From Ascoidea asiatica (lineage: Eukaryota; Ascomycota; Saccharomycetes; Ascoideales; Ascoideaceae), in contig BCKQ01000010.1 in the NCBI GenBank assembly GCA_001600695.1, positions 28,741-92,740 on the forward strand: DNA of 64,000 nt. The letters are read 5' to 3'. A program made the translations under genes and the position numbers. Positions 49,753-61,700 of the stretch are shown here, one piece after another. How positions within the stretch are numbered: position 1 is the stretch's first letter; each line of letters starts with the position of its first letter. The notes below the pieces were generated by a model, which made no database searches, was not told where the DNA came from, and was given only the letters and a program-made list of their open reading frames with translations.

Positions 49753-51330
49753 AATGAATTTTTTCAAAATCAAGAATTTAAAAAAAAGTAATATTAAAGA
49801 GAAAAAGAAAACAAAAACGAAAATACTCAAATTAAAAAAAAAGTGCAAAAGAAAAATGAAGAGAAGAACCAGAGAAAGTTTGGAAGTTATCCAAGAGATT
49901 CTAAACAAATATTATAAATTAATATTTGAAAATTTATAGATATGAGTTTATATATTTATATCTATAACAATAAGACAATGATTTAAAAGACTTTATAATG
50001 AAAAAGAAACTTAAAGAATGAGTGATTTATGAGTGAAAATAAAAACATTTAACGTTATTTAACTTACTTATAAATTGGAGATAATCAGAATAAGCTACAG
50101 TAAGCTTTACAGAACTGATGGAAAGAATGGAATAAGATATGTATGAAATTTTGAATCAGAATCAAGATTAGAAAAATAGAAGAATATTTTGAGCCAAGGG
50201 CTTAAAAACTGAATTGTTATTATTTCACAAGATTGGAAAGCATTTAAATGAATNGTTTTGATATGTAAAATNCAAGAGTTTTAATCTGCAAAATTTTGCA
50301 ATAAACCCTTTTCAATGTCAATTGACTTATGGCAAACTTATCCAAACACACACCCAATATTGGGTGATAATTCAATTTTTTATNGCTTGCAAATATGGTC
50401 AAATCTGAATATTTCAATTTGTTAAAAGAAATCAAAAAAAAAAGGCTTTAAACAGCACAGCCATCACTATCCAGGGCATTATGTGGTTAATTAAGGGACA
50501 AACATTGCACCTTGAGGGTCTTCTAAATTGCCCTCTATCTAAAGCCACTTTTATAGCCTCAAAAACGGGGTCTTNCAATTCCTTTTTTGGATTTGTCTCT
50601 ACTGTGGCGTTTGCNTTGCGCAATAATGGAATGTGCTGCTCTGCTTCTATCTGTACAGTGCTGTTTTTGTACATTCAAATACAGCGCTGCACTGNCCTTA
50701 TCTTTTCTAACGGAAGTTTTATCGCAAGTGCCAACGCAAGTTGCAACGCAACTCGACTTGAGCTAGTGATTTGAGCGAGCTGAGTTCATGAATCGAGTTG
50801 ATTCCAGAGATTCAGATTGAAGCTCAAATTTGAGATTACAATCAAAGCCTGATTTTATTTAGACAACAGTATTAAGTATATCAAGTATTAACTACTGAGG
50901 TTATCTCTTCATTTATCTATTAATCTGCCAGTGTGTCTATGAATCCATCTAAATCACAAGTTATCTCTTTTTTTAGCTATTTTCTCCATTGTTTTTTTTT
51001 TTGATTCTTTTTTTAATTTTAATTATTTTTAGTTGTTTGCAATTGCTTTTAATGATTCAATATTTTTATTTTTGTTTTCTAATTTATTGTAACTTTTATT
51101 CAAGTAAAATCATACCAATATAATATATCTTCTATTATAAAGCATTCTAAAACAATAGGTGCTGTTGGAATTTTTGAATAACAAGTTATTCCATTAAGTT
51201 ACTGTGTATTAAATTTACATTATTCACTACCAATCCATCTACATTCTTTATATTCATTATAATAACATCTATTATCTTTATCAAAAGATATTTATTCAAA
51301 AATTATTATTTATATTAATAGAAATTGAAA
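49753..51330. other. Divergent upstream region with a second ambiguity-rich block
   Basis: A 1.6-kb upstream region shared by the Sel1 gene (minus) and the CCCH gene (plus). TAACGTTA lies at 50050-50057. Six ambiguous bases fall at 50254-50695, and 50440-50780 is GC-richer with a short palindrome AGTTGCAACGCAACT near 50735. No gene recognised; frames there match nothing. Confidence 0.55.
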
Positions 51331-51991
51331 ATGAATTCATCCTCTTTTCAAGCTTATCACTCTGTGAATTCTTTACAATCTTCTCCTAGATTATTCAATA
51401 TTCCCATTAATCTTAATAATCCTCAAATTAGTAATCAATTCAAAAGTGATCAAAATTTATTTACTCAAAGTTCTTATTCTAATGAATTTTCTATATCTCC
51501 AAAAATTACTTCCCAAACAGCTCTTAATGATTCTTTGAAAGATATAGGTGAAGAAAATATTTCTAATTTAAAGGGTAATTCAACTGATATTTCAACTGAT
51601 AATATCAATAATCAATTACAACTTCAACTGCAACTGATTGAACTGGTGGCTAAATCTCCAACTTCAAAAAAATTATCTCATGTTCCTTGTAAATTCTTTA
51701 AACATGGTGCTTGTCAAGCTGGTGCTTCTTGCCCTTTTTCTCATGCTCAAGANGAACCTGCTTGTAAATATTTTCAAAAAGGTAATTGCAAATTTGGTTC
51801 AAAATGTGCTCTAGCTCATATATTACCTGATGGAAGAAGAGTAAATAATAAATCTTTAATGTATTTTCAAAATTCAACTATTAATTCACATAATAATATC
51901 AATAATAATAATACTAATAATAATACTAATAATAACAATATCAGTAGCTTTAATCATAATAATAATCATAATCATAATAATAATCATAATC

Positions 51992-52038
<47 letters not shown>

Positions 52039-52617
52039 CATAATCATAATCATAATCATAATCATAATCATCTCAATTTAAATCACAATTTTAACAACAA
52101 CAACAACAACACTAATATCAATATTAACCCAAATAATTATAATACTACTGCAAATATCATCACAAATGTTAATAGCAGCAATAATAGCAACAATAACAAC
52201 AATAATATAAATATTCCTATGGATAATTCTTCCAATAACTCGCATTCAAATTCAAATCCAAATTCCTATTCTTTTTTTCAACTTGGTACATCCCCCTATG
52301 CAAATTCTTCTTCCTCGATTTGGAATAATACTAATTTTCCGATTCATTCAACTAATTCAAACATAAATACTTCTAATACTACAATAAGTACTTCCTCTTC
52401 TTCTTCTTCAGCTTCTTATAGCACTACTAATAATATTAATAATATTAATAATGGTAGCAATAATACCAATAACAAAAGTATTAGCAATCCAAATTCTTTT
52501 AGTAACTCTTTTAGTAATTCTTACAATAGTTCTCTCAATAATTCTTTCAGTACTTCAATTAATAATTCGAACTCAAATTCAGCTTCAAACTTTTCAAAAT
52601 TTAGAAGTTTCTCTCAC

Positions 52618-52682
<65 letters not shown>

Positions 52683-53415
52683 TAATAATAATAATAATAA
52701 TAATAATAGCAATCATAATAATCTCACTAACTTTAACAATAACTCTAATACTAATTTCAACAGTTCAAATGTTAACAATAATTTTTCCAATAATACAGNC
52801 TTTTTATCAAATCAAGTTAATAATAATATTCAGCCTCAACAGTCTTTCAATAATAACATAACCTTAAAAAACTTATCAAATTATAGAAATACAATTAACC
52901 ATGAGTCAGCAATAATTGATGATGAAGATGATTTCGATAAAAATTCAAATATTGATGATAATAATATTATATATAATATGAAAAATAGTATTAATGGATT
53001 TACAAAAAATGAATTTACTTATGAAGATTTTATACCATCAAGTTTATCCGACCTTTTAACCGAATCTGAATTAGAAAGTAAAGAAAAAAGGTCAAGACCT
53101 TCTTCTTCTTCTTCTTATATGCATTCATCAAATAACGATATTTTACCTATAATTAACGATTTCAAAACTTTAAATTGTTACTCGAACTCCGCTCAAAAAT
53201 TGGATTCAAACTTTGATTCTAATTATTCAAACTCAAACTCAACTTCAAATTTCCCGATGGCTAATTCAATTCATTCGATATCAACATTAACTCAAGTCCC
53301 AAGTAGTATTGATAATGAAAATAAAAATGAAAGTGAAAATGATAATAATTCAAATTATAAATCTAAATCTAAATCTAAATCTGAATCTGAATCTGAATGT
53401 AAATCCGATTTCTAG
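51331..53415 (+). CDS. LEE1: Lee1-type tandem CCCH zinc-finger protein, Asn-rich
   Basis: Probable RNA- or nucleic-acid-binding protein of 695 residues. Two adjacent fingers of form C-x7-C-x5-C-x3-H occur at about 51688-51820 (CKFFKHGACQAGASC..H and CKYFQKGNCKFGSKC..H), followed by ILPDGRRV, matching the Lee1 group. The rest is enormously Asn/Ser-rich (AAT/AAC, CAT and AGT runs) and probably disordered or prion-like. The start is the ATG at 51331; the frame extends only to TTG at 51325. Just before the fingers, three CTG codons occur in a Gln-Leu repeat (about 51628-51648), rare in this window. Confidence 0.75.
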
Positions 53416-54056
53416 TTAATTACGAATATAAATCTAAACTCAACCAAAATTATTTTTGTTGATTACCTTATTTTTCTTTTCTTTATTTATTATTAATTTA
53501 TTTCTCATTTTTTTATTCAACTTATTCATTTTGAATCCGATTCTTTAACGTTTCATTTATTATTTTTTTTATTCCATTTTTTTTATTTTTGTATATCTTT
53601 TATGCTTTATATTTTTGGTTTTTAACTTTGAAAAGAATTGACATTTCGAGGGTAATTGAAAAAGTGATATATATCTTAATAATTTGGATTGAATNAACGT
53701 TAAAAAAGTTTGCTTATATTAATTCAATTAATTTGATGGAANAAAATTTTGTAAAATTATTGGTTTTTTTTCTAAAATGTGCTAGATTGCTATTTATTTT
53801 TTCTATTTTNATAATTGATTTTCTATAAATTATTAATATTTTTTTTTTTTATTTATTTATTTCTCTTTACATGTTTTTGTTCTTCTTTCTTAAATAATCA
53901 TAATTAAATATATTAATGATAAAAATAGTAATAATAACAAAAATAAGAAAAATGAATTAATTCTCATTTGCTGAATATCTTAAAAACCATTTTAAGTGAA
54001 AACCNTAAGTTTATTTATTAGAACAGAAAGTTATATAAATGTCTTAAATTCCCTAA
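53416..54056. other. Intergenic between convergent genes
   Basis: T-rich 3' regions of the CCCH gene and Elp6. Four ambiguous bases. The frame 53589-53828 is hydrophobic noise. AACGTTA follows an ambiguous base at 53695. Confidence 0.5.
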
Positions 54057-54944
54057 CTATTTGATATAAAAATTAGTATTTCCCTCTCTTGAAATGAAGT
54101 ATAGATATTCCTTCTCGGTTATGGATAATGGGATTGAAGTTGAATTAACATTTGATAAATCTTTCGAGCCTTTGAAAATGGATATTAAGCCAGTTATATC
54201 TTTTGCAGAACCAGTTTGTAAAGGAGATAATTGAATGTTAAAATTTGAAATAAATTGTAATCTGGATAAATAATCAGTAAATTTATAATCAATTGCATTA
54301 ATTGAAGAATCTGGTATTGGATCAAAGTTAATTAAATCTGAATCAATAATAGATATATTAAAAAATAATTTACATTTTGTTAATTTTAATAGAGTTAAAT
54401 TTAAATTGAAAAGAGTTAATGGAGTTAAAAGAGTTGAAGCCAAAAGTAATTCAGGATTTTCTAAAAAAATAATTGGATTTATTTTTTTTTTCTTTAGAGA
54501 AGATAATTTATTCATATGGAATAAAATTTGTTTAATAATTGTATTTACATAAAAAGTTTTAATACTAATATCAGATAAATTATTGATATCTAATTGTTTT
54601 GTGAATAAATTGGTAGAACAATCAATATATTGAAAAAAAACAGAATTATTATGATGATTATTTATATCAATTTTAAATTTTCTTAAAGAACTTTCATAAA
54701 ATAGTTTATCATTCGTGAAAGATATGAAAAAAATTACATTATAATAGTCCTTATCATAATCTTTAATAGAATAGATTGAATTTATTAACTTTCTGACCAA
54801 CCATGACGAAGAAGTCTCTGGGAATGAAGTAATTAAGGAAACAGAAGGAGTACTTTTTGAATCTAAAAATTTTGGAGAGATTATTGTTTGATCATTGAAT
54901 ATGGAGAATTCTTGTTTAATTTCAGAAGAATACGAAGCCATCAT
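54057..54944 (-). CDS. ELP6: Elongator subunit Elp6
   Basis: RecA-like subunit of the Elp4-Elp5-Elp6 ring of Elongator, which modifies wobble uridines in tRNA. Of 295 residues (family about 273), the clearest matches are FLENPELLLA in the core and the C-terminal blocks LSPLQTGSAKDITGLISIFKG and EKEYLYF...TNFYIK, which track yeast Elp6 closely. As in the family, no intact Walker A is present. Two adjacent ATG codons start the frame (54944 and 54941). Confidence 0.88.
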   Translation of the reverse strand: MMASYSSEIKQEFSIFNDQTIISPKFLDSKSTPSVSLITSFPETSSSWLVRKLINSIYSIKDYDKDYYNVIFFISFTNDKLFYESSLRKFKIDINNHHNNSVFFQYIDCSTNLFTKQLDINNLSDISIKTFYVNTIIKQILFHMNKLSSLKKKKINPIIFLENPELLLASTLLTPLTLFNLNLTLLKLTKCKLFFNISIIDSDLINFDPIPDSSINAIDYKFTDYLSRLQFISNFNIQLSPLQTGSAKDITGLISIFKGSKDLSNVNSTSIPLSITEKEYLYFISREGNTNFYIK

Positions 54945-55321
54945 AAATAGAAGACAGAAAATAAATAGAAATTTATGTGAAATTAAGACAAATATATTAT
55001 TGTGTGTTTTATTATTGAGAATAGTTGCTTTACTAAAAGACTAGATAAGTTAGAATATTTATTTTTACTATTTGATTAAAATTTTCTAATTGAATTTGAA
55101 ATTTATAATAAAAACATCGCATATCACGGGACCATCCAACTTTTTTAATTGTAAGACGAGCATCGCTGAAATTTTCATAATGAAAATTGGATTTGCTAAT
55201 TATATGAAGANTTATTTAATTCAGTACTTGATTAAATAATTGATTGAATAGTTGATTAATTCAAAGTTTCTAAGTAAGGTGTAAATGGTTGGATTCAGAG
55301 AATGTTTTTGTTATTGCATTT
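54945..55321. other. Intergenic
   Basis: A 377-bp gap upstream of Elp6 and downstream of the Phs1-like gene; AT-rich, one ambiguous base, nothing recognised. Confidence 0.5.
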
Positions 55322-56056
55322 TCAATGCCTGCGTGATATCATGTTGATATACTGTAAATAAGAGGCTGGAAAGTAAATTAGGATAATAAATTTGATCATT
55401 GATTCCAAATAAACATGTTCATCGGGAATAAAATGTAAACTAATAAAATATAATATAATTTCAGACACTTTTTGAATTGGAAATAATAACACAAAATTGT
55501 TTTTTCTGAACCAAGTAATTAAACTATTTCTAAATAGATAATTGAAGTATCTAATTGATTCGGATAATGAAATTGTGAAAATGAACAAACTGTAAGAGAA
55601 ATGTTTTGCAATCTTTTTATAATGATCAATGACAACCCAAACTAAAATCATCAAATTCAAGAAGTTTATAAACTTCAAGAATATTTTTTTCTTGTTCAAA
55701 GTCTTTATGATCAAAACAGAAATGATCAAATCAGAAGCATATGAAACGGATAAAACAGTATGGAAGAAATCAGATATTCCTGCAGGCAAAAACTTTTTCC
55801 CNACCAAAGGCAACAAGATCAAAAATCTGATNAGAACACAAAACCAGAAGAAAAAACAAACCATGTTATTGAAGAAGACAAGTTTTTGGACAAACAAAAT
55901 GTTCTTGCTGCTTCTTCTCACCCTTCGTCTACTGGAAATCGGAGCAGGCTGAGATCCAGAAGTATTTGCAGCATTTATAGCATTTATAGCATTGNAAGCA
56001 GTGTTTGGATTTGCTGTTTGATTTGCAGTTTGGATTAAAGGTACTTCTTNATCCAT
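55322..56056 (-). CDS. Phs1/HACD-like membrane protein with altered active site
   Basis: A 244-residue polytopic ER-type protein related to 3-hydroxyacyl-CoA dehydratase, the third step of very-long-chain fatty acid elongation. Matches to Phs1 include the SESIRYFNYLF block (family TEIxRYxxY) and NNFVLLFPIQKVSE (family YxxFxxLYPxGxxxE). The catalytic pair in Phs1 is Tyr149 and Glu156. At the same seven-residue spacing this protein has Phe192 and Glu199, so the tyrosine is missing, as is the glycine after it. It is probably inactive or altered, and a true PHS1, essential in S. cerevisiae, should exist elsewhere. The N-terminal 50 residues are low-complexity. Four ambiguous codons. Confidence 0.7.
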   Translation of the reverse strand: MDXEVPLIQTANQTANPNTAXNAINAINAANTSGSQPAPISSRRRVRRSSKNILFVQKLVFFNNMVCFFFWFCVXIRFLILLPLXGKKFLPAGISDFFHTVLSVSYASDLIISVLIIKTLNKKKIFLKFINFLNLMILVWVVIDHYKKIAKHFSYSLFIFTISLSESIRYFNYLFRNSLITWFRKNNFVLLFPIQKVSEIILYFISLHFIPDEHVYLESMIKFIILIYFPASYLQYINMISRRH

Positions 56057-56478
56057 TTTAAAGCAATTTCTAATGCTCTTTTCCTTCGAATGAGTAAGTT
56101 ATTGTGGGTGTTGATCAAAAGCTTTGATGGCTAATTTCCTGAGGTGGTGTTATTCTTAAGCGCCGATAGTAAAAGGACNAACATTGAACAAGAAATCAAT
56201 AAAAAAGATAAAATAAATATAAATCAAGAAAGATATTAAAAAAAGAAAAAAGAAGCAAAACAAGAACCGCTTTAGCAGCGGTTAACTCTGGATTTGAAGT
56301 CCGCTTTCAGCTTTACTTTTTTTTTTTCGCCAGCGAGATATTTTCGCTTTTTTTTTTATCAAATTTCTTATTTCCATTTTTCTTCGGTCTACAAATGAAA
56401 CATTGAAAAATTTTGATGATTTGGATTTGATTAATTAAGCAATTATATCTTCTAATAATTATAAATCTAACAATTGAG
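56057..56478. other. Divergent promoter of the Phs1-like and Erj5 genes
   Basis: A 422-bp bidirectional region between two ER-protein genes, so co-regulation is possible. It contains a short imperfect hairpin-like GC patch near 56265-56310 (CCGCTTTAGCAGCGG). No gene seen. Confidence 0.5.
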
Positions 56479-57435
56479 ATGAAATTAAAACATATAATTA
56501 CCTTTGTTTATTTCTTTTCAACAATAACTTTTGCATGGTCTTTATATGATGATGAAATTGTTAAAATTCAAAAAGAATTGGCAAAAGATTTTCGTCAAAA
56601 AAATATAACTTTTTATTCATGGTTAAATGTTTCTCAATTAGCTAAAAAATCAGAAATAAATAAAGCTTATAAGAAATTATCAAGAAAAATTCATCCGGAT
56701 AAATTAAATATAAATAAATTCACTAATAAAAAGATTTATTTGAAAGAAAAAAAAAAATTAACTGAGAGATATCAAAGACTTTCAATTATAAATACAATTT
56801 TAAAAGATAAAATTAAAAGAAAAAATTATGATGATTATTTGAAATTTAAATATAATAGAGATATTATAAATCCAAGTTTACTAATTGTTTTAGTTTTTTT
56901 ATATTTTTTTATTTCTTTTTTTCATTTTATTATATTGAAAATTCAATATAATGGAGATTCAAATAGATTGAATGATTTGAAAAAAAAAATTAGAACTCAA
57001 GCTTGGCCAAATGGTTTACCTCCAATGGATGGTTCTGATAGAAAATTATTTGATGAAGTTAATAATAAAACTTTTNTAATCAAAATTGATGGTTCAATTC
57101 ATTTATTGGATGAAAACGATTCAAATATTCAATATCCATTAAATGATCTTGATACTCCTTCAATTTATGATAATTTTTTTGTTAGATTTCCTGTATTTAT
57201 TCATAATAAAACCATTGGGAAACTTTTACCGAATTTAAATTTCAATCTTCAAGAATTTAAAAATAATCAAAATTTAAAAANAGAAAAACATTCAATCATT
57301 AATGAAAATATTAATAATGAAAATTCAGATAAAAATAAAAAGATTCAAAAATCAAAAGAAAAACCTGCCAAAAAGGAATTATTAAATGGAAAAGTAATGT
57401 ATAAAGCTCAAAAATCTGGTGGTAGAAGAAGATAA
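56479..57435 (+). CDS. ERJ5: ER membrane J-protein Erj5
   Basis: Type I ER membrane co-chaperone that stimulates Kar2 and helps keep folding capacity. The 318-residue protein has a signal peptide (1-20), a lumenal J domain with HPD at 72-74, a membrane segment (about 133-153) and a cytosolic tail with QAWPNGLPPMDGSDRKLFDEV and a basic C-terminal end (GGRRR). Length is close to S. cerevisiae Erj5 (295). Two ambiguous codons in the tail. Confidence 0.88.
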   Translation: MKLKHIITFVYFFSTITFAWSLYDDEIVKIQKELAKDFRQKNITFYSWLNVSQLAKKSEINKAYKKLSRKIHPDKLNINKFTNKKIYLKEKKKLTERYQRLSIINTILKDKIKRKNYDDYLKFKYNRDIINPSLLIVLVFLYFFISFFHFIILKIQYNGDSNRLNDLKKKIRTQAWPNGLPPMDGSDRKLFDEVNNKTFXIKIDGSIHLLDENDSNIQYPLNDLDTPSIYDNFFVRFPVFIHNKTIGKLLPNLNFNLQEFKNNQNLKXEKHSIINENINNENSDKNKKIQKSKEKPAKKELLNGKVMYKAQKSGGRRR

Positions 57436-57571
57436 ATTCATTTAATATTATCAATGTAATATTTATTTCTTATACAGATCCCTATAATGTATATTATATT
57501 ACTATTACCATTATTATTATTATTACTATCATTATAGTAAAATATTTTTGGTTTTATTTATATTCTTTTTT

Positions 57572-58282
57572 TTATATAGTAATTGTATAAAGTGTCTTTT
57601 TGATTTCTTTTTTTTTGGTTTCTAAAATATTTGTTTCTTTTAACTTTCTAAGATACGAATTATAAACAACAATTTCGGCAATTAGAATTAGAATTGCAAA
57701 AAATATAGTCAATAATGTTCTTGAAGTATAATTTTTATTTAAACCAGANGAAGAATTTGTCCAATACCAAATTGCATATGCAACAGAAATAACAGATATN
57801 AAAATATTTAAAATTATTAACAATTGGTTTTCAATTTCTTTTGAAAAATTTTTGAATTTGAAAACTTTATCGACATCATCTTTCTCACTAATAGATTTTA
57901 AGTCAATTATTGAATTCTTATATTCTTTAAAATCATTTGTTTTGATTAAATTCTGGTACTCTTTCTCTTCTTGAATTAATTTTAAATTTTCTGTATATTT
58001 TAAAAAAGACTTAGTTTTTTTCATTCTTGGCTTGGATTTGAAATAAAAATTAAGTTCATTTAGTAATTTTATTTTCTCTTTCAAACTAATATTATTATTA
58101 ATCTTCACTAAAGTCTTCAAATCATTTATGGTAATAAATTTTCGATTTATCAAATCTTGTTTCATTACATCTTCTAGTTGACTAGATGAAATGAAATATT
58201 TAGTATGATCATTAATTTGAAACATAGTAACATCGTTGTTGGAATTATTAGTTAACTCNTCAGCAACACTTGGTAAACTCAT
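57572..58282 (-). CDS. VPH2: V-ATPase assembly factor Vma12
   Basis: ER membrane assembly factor that, with Vma22 and Vma21, builds the V0 sector of the vacuolar proton pump. The 236-residue protein has a cytosolic N-terminal domain with DLKTLVK and two membrane segments at about 153-174 and 187-207 in the Vma12/TMEM199 pattern (SVAYAIWYWT...SRTLLTIFFAILILIAEIVVYNSYLRK). Family length is about 215. VPH2 is the standard name in S. cerevisiae; VMA12 is an alias. Convergent with Erj5. Confidence 0.88.
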   Translation of the reverse strand: MSLPSVAXELTNNSNNDVTMFQINDHTKYFISSSQLEDVMKQDLINRKFITINDLKTLVKINNNISLKEKIKLLNELNFYFKSKPRMKKTKSFLKYTENLKLIQEEKEYQNLIKTNDFKEYKNSIIDLKSISEKDDVDKVFKFKNFSKEIENQLLIILNIXISVISVAYAIWYWTNSXSGLNKNYTSRTLLTIFFAILILIAEIVVYNSYLRKLKETNILETKKKEIKKTLYTITI

Positions 58283-58721
58283 ATCTAATCAATTATCTTT
58301 TCAATTTCTCACAACCTAATAATTCTATTGAAACAAATAATTTTCAACTTTGATAAGTTAAATAAAATCCAGATATCTTCAATTATTACTGTACTATTAC
58401 TGTATGAAGTAACTGAAACTATTCGAAACCTTCAAGCAGCTTAAGTTTAAAACGTTCAAACTATTTTAGAANTTATTCTGATTCATTGCAATGGATTCAA
58501 TGCTTTCCAATGCATATACGCATTAGATCCCTATCTGTGGTCTCAGGATTATCAATCGCAAATGCGAAAAATGACAAAATAGATTAAATTTATTGTAAGA
58601 AATTTATTTGATTAGAAATAACATTCTAGAGAATGTAAAATGCTATTAAAGAAGAATAAACAAGAAATGAAAAGAAATAAATGAAAAAGAAGAGAAAAAA
58701 GAATCCATCAAAAAGAATCAA
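58283..58721. other. Intergenic
   Basis: A 439-bp region: upstream of Vma12 and downstream of the oxoprolinase. The patch 58470-58570 is less AT-rich, with no ORF and no snoRNA boxes I could defend. Confidence 0.45.
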
Positions 58722-61700
58722 TCAGTTAGTTTCTTGAATTCTAAGACGATTACCAACTGATCCATTTCCAACCCATTTATGTTTGGGGTGTAGCTCTTCT
58801 TTTAAAANGTTTTTAGACTTACTTTTTGAAGGATCAAGAGGTTTACCATATCCACCTCCACCAGGAGTAAAAATNACAATATGGTCTCCGATTGCTGCTT
58901 TTATTGTATTCTTACCTCCGATATTTATCTCTTTTTTCTCAATTATTTTACCATTTGAATCTTTAATAAGTTTAATCCAAATATTCAACCCTCTTTTACC
59001 AGGTTCTCCGCCTTCTAAACCATAAGGTGAATTTACTCTTCTTTCCGATAAAATTGAACATGTAACAGGAATTCTAAATTCTATGTCTCGAACAACACCC
59101 TTACCTCCTTTATGTAACCCATTACCTCCAGAATTTTCTCTCAATTCAAATTTATTTAAAATGATTGGATACCTTCTTTCAAAAATTTCCGCGTCTGTAA
59201 TTCTAGTATTAGTCATGTTTGTATGAACTCCATCAACACCATCCCACGTTGAAGAGGCTCCATGACCTCCTGCAATTGTTTCATAATATCCAAATCCTGG
59301 TGTATATTTTCCTGTTTTGGAATCATTTCCTCCTGTACCAAATGTTAAATTATTACAATCCCCCTGAGATCCTGCCATTACATTGAATGCCTTAAGAATG
59401 ACATCAGTAACTCTTTGACTTGTCATGACATTTCCTCCTACTACTGCTGCATCCGTTGAAGGTGATAATAGTGAACCTTTTGGAATAATTACTTTGATCG
59501 GTCTCAAACAACCTTGATTCAAAGGAATTTCTTCATCAACAAGACATCTAAGACAATAAATTAAGGCAGAATATGTTATAGCTTCAGGAGCATTGATATT
59601 ATTATAAACCTGTTTACTAGTTCCAGTGAAATCAAAAATAGTTTTGTCATCTTGTATATCAACTTTTAGATTAATTTTAGATCCATCGTCCATATAATCT
59701 ACTCCCGAGATTTTTTGCCCATTAAATCTATCTGAGATTTTTTGTAACATTTTCACCACTGTTTTAGCAGAATTATCTTGAATTGCAATCATATACGAGA
59801 TAATTGTATTTAAACTGAACTCGTTAATTAATTGCTGAATAAGGTCAATACCTTTTTGATTAGCAGCTATTTGAGCTTTCAAGTCAGATAGGTTATCATT
59901 CAAACATCTTGTTCCTGAACATTCTGGATATTTTGCTGGTTCTTTTAGTAATAATTCAATCATTCGTTCTTCATTGAACTTTCCTTGGGAAACTAAGAGT
60001 TCTGAATATATTGCAGCTCCTTCTTCATATAGCTCTTTGGAATTTGGTGGCATGGATCCGGGTAATATTCCTCCAATATCTGCATGATGAGCTCTAGAAG
60101 CAACATAGAAAATTATTTTTCCATCTAAAAATTTTGGTGTGATAACAGTTATATCCGGTAAATGAGTTCCTCCAATGCCTGGATGATTTGAAACAAGTAC
60201 ATCACCTTCCTTTAATTTACCTTTCCAAAGCTTGGCTTGAGATGAAACACAAGTTGACATAGATCCAAGGTGAACAGGTAAATGTGGAGCGTTTGCAACT
60301 AAATTTCCTAAAGGATCAAAAAGTGCACAAGAAAAATCTAACCTTTCTTTGACATTTGTTGAAACGGATGTTTTTTGTAAGGATGTACCCATCTGTTCTG
60401 CTATATCCATAAATCTATGTCCAAAAATTGAAAGTAAAACAGGATCAATTTTAAGTGGCTCTTCATTAGAATTCAAACTTTTTGAAAGTGATAATGAATT
60501 TTTATTACCTGATTTTTCACCAATTCTAATCAAAACATGAGATTTAAGAACAATCGCTTCACAATAAGGTTGTATTACGTTTGTTTGAGTGCCATCAGCA
60601 AGTATACATGGCCCCATTAACTTTGTACCAATACTTAATTCTTCCAATCTATAAACAGGAGTTTCAACTCTTCCATTTTCGAAATAAACCATTTTTATAA
60701 ATTTTGTTTTTTCATTGGTAACAATTTTTAATAAATTATTTTCTTTTAATCTTTCATATTGTTCATCGACTGAAGATTCTTTCATGGTTGAAGTTGAACC
60801 AATTCCTCTAACTCTAATATCATCCACAATTATTTCTTTATTTTCAAATATAAAACCAAATTCTCTTTTATGCAACTCACAAAAAGATTCATAAAAGTCC
60901 CAATCACCACCTTTGAACCCCTTCAAAACCATTATTGGTGTNTCAGTACCTTTGTATCTTAAATTGAGATATTCTTCAAATTTAATGTGAGACTTATTGA
61001 AACCATGCTTGGATAATTTTTCCCGTGAATCATTTTTCAACTTGATTAATCTTTCTTTCAAATGTAATTGAGAATCAGAATCCAACGTAAAAGAACACGG
61101 CTCTTGAGTTTCTTCAACAACATCTGCTAATGACATTCCATAAGCGGACAATACAGAAGAATAACGATGTGCTAAAACCGTTTTGATACCCAAAGCTTTA
61201 GCAATAGCAACAGCATGCTGACCACCAGCGCCACCAAAAGTAACAAGTCTATGCTTTGAAACTATAAACCCTTTGGCTTCAGTCAAAGCTCTAATTGGCC
61301 TGGACATTGTTTCATTTGCAATAGTAATAAATCCAAAAGCAACTTCATCAGGAGTCATTTGCTTTTGAGGGTTTTCTTTATTAATTTGCTTTGTCAACTC
61401 CAAGAATTTAGACTCGACAATTTCTTCATCTAAAGATTTATTTTCATTCGGTCCAAAAATTTTTGGAAAGTATTCAGGTAAAAGTCTACCCAAAAACAAG
61501 TTTGCGTCTGTTATTGTTAAAGGTCCATTTTTTCTATAAGCAGCTGGACCTGGATGAGAACCGGCAGATTCTGGACCAACAACAAATAATCCATTCTTAT
61601 AAAAAAGTCTTGAACCACCACCCGCAGCTACTGTATTTATATCCAACTGAGGAGATTGAATTGTAACACCAGCGGTTACAGTTTCAAATACATGGTCAAA

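Noticed and set aside
49753-49908. N-terminal hydrophobic extension of the Sel1 gene as a signal anchor
   Set aside because: The segment is encoded by a T-rich leader and precedes a normal Met start (MFGKKSF); cytosolic relatives lack it.
51886-52861. Ile/Met-rich frames over the CCCH gene
   Set aside because: Shadow translations of AAT, CAT and AAC runs.
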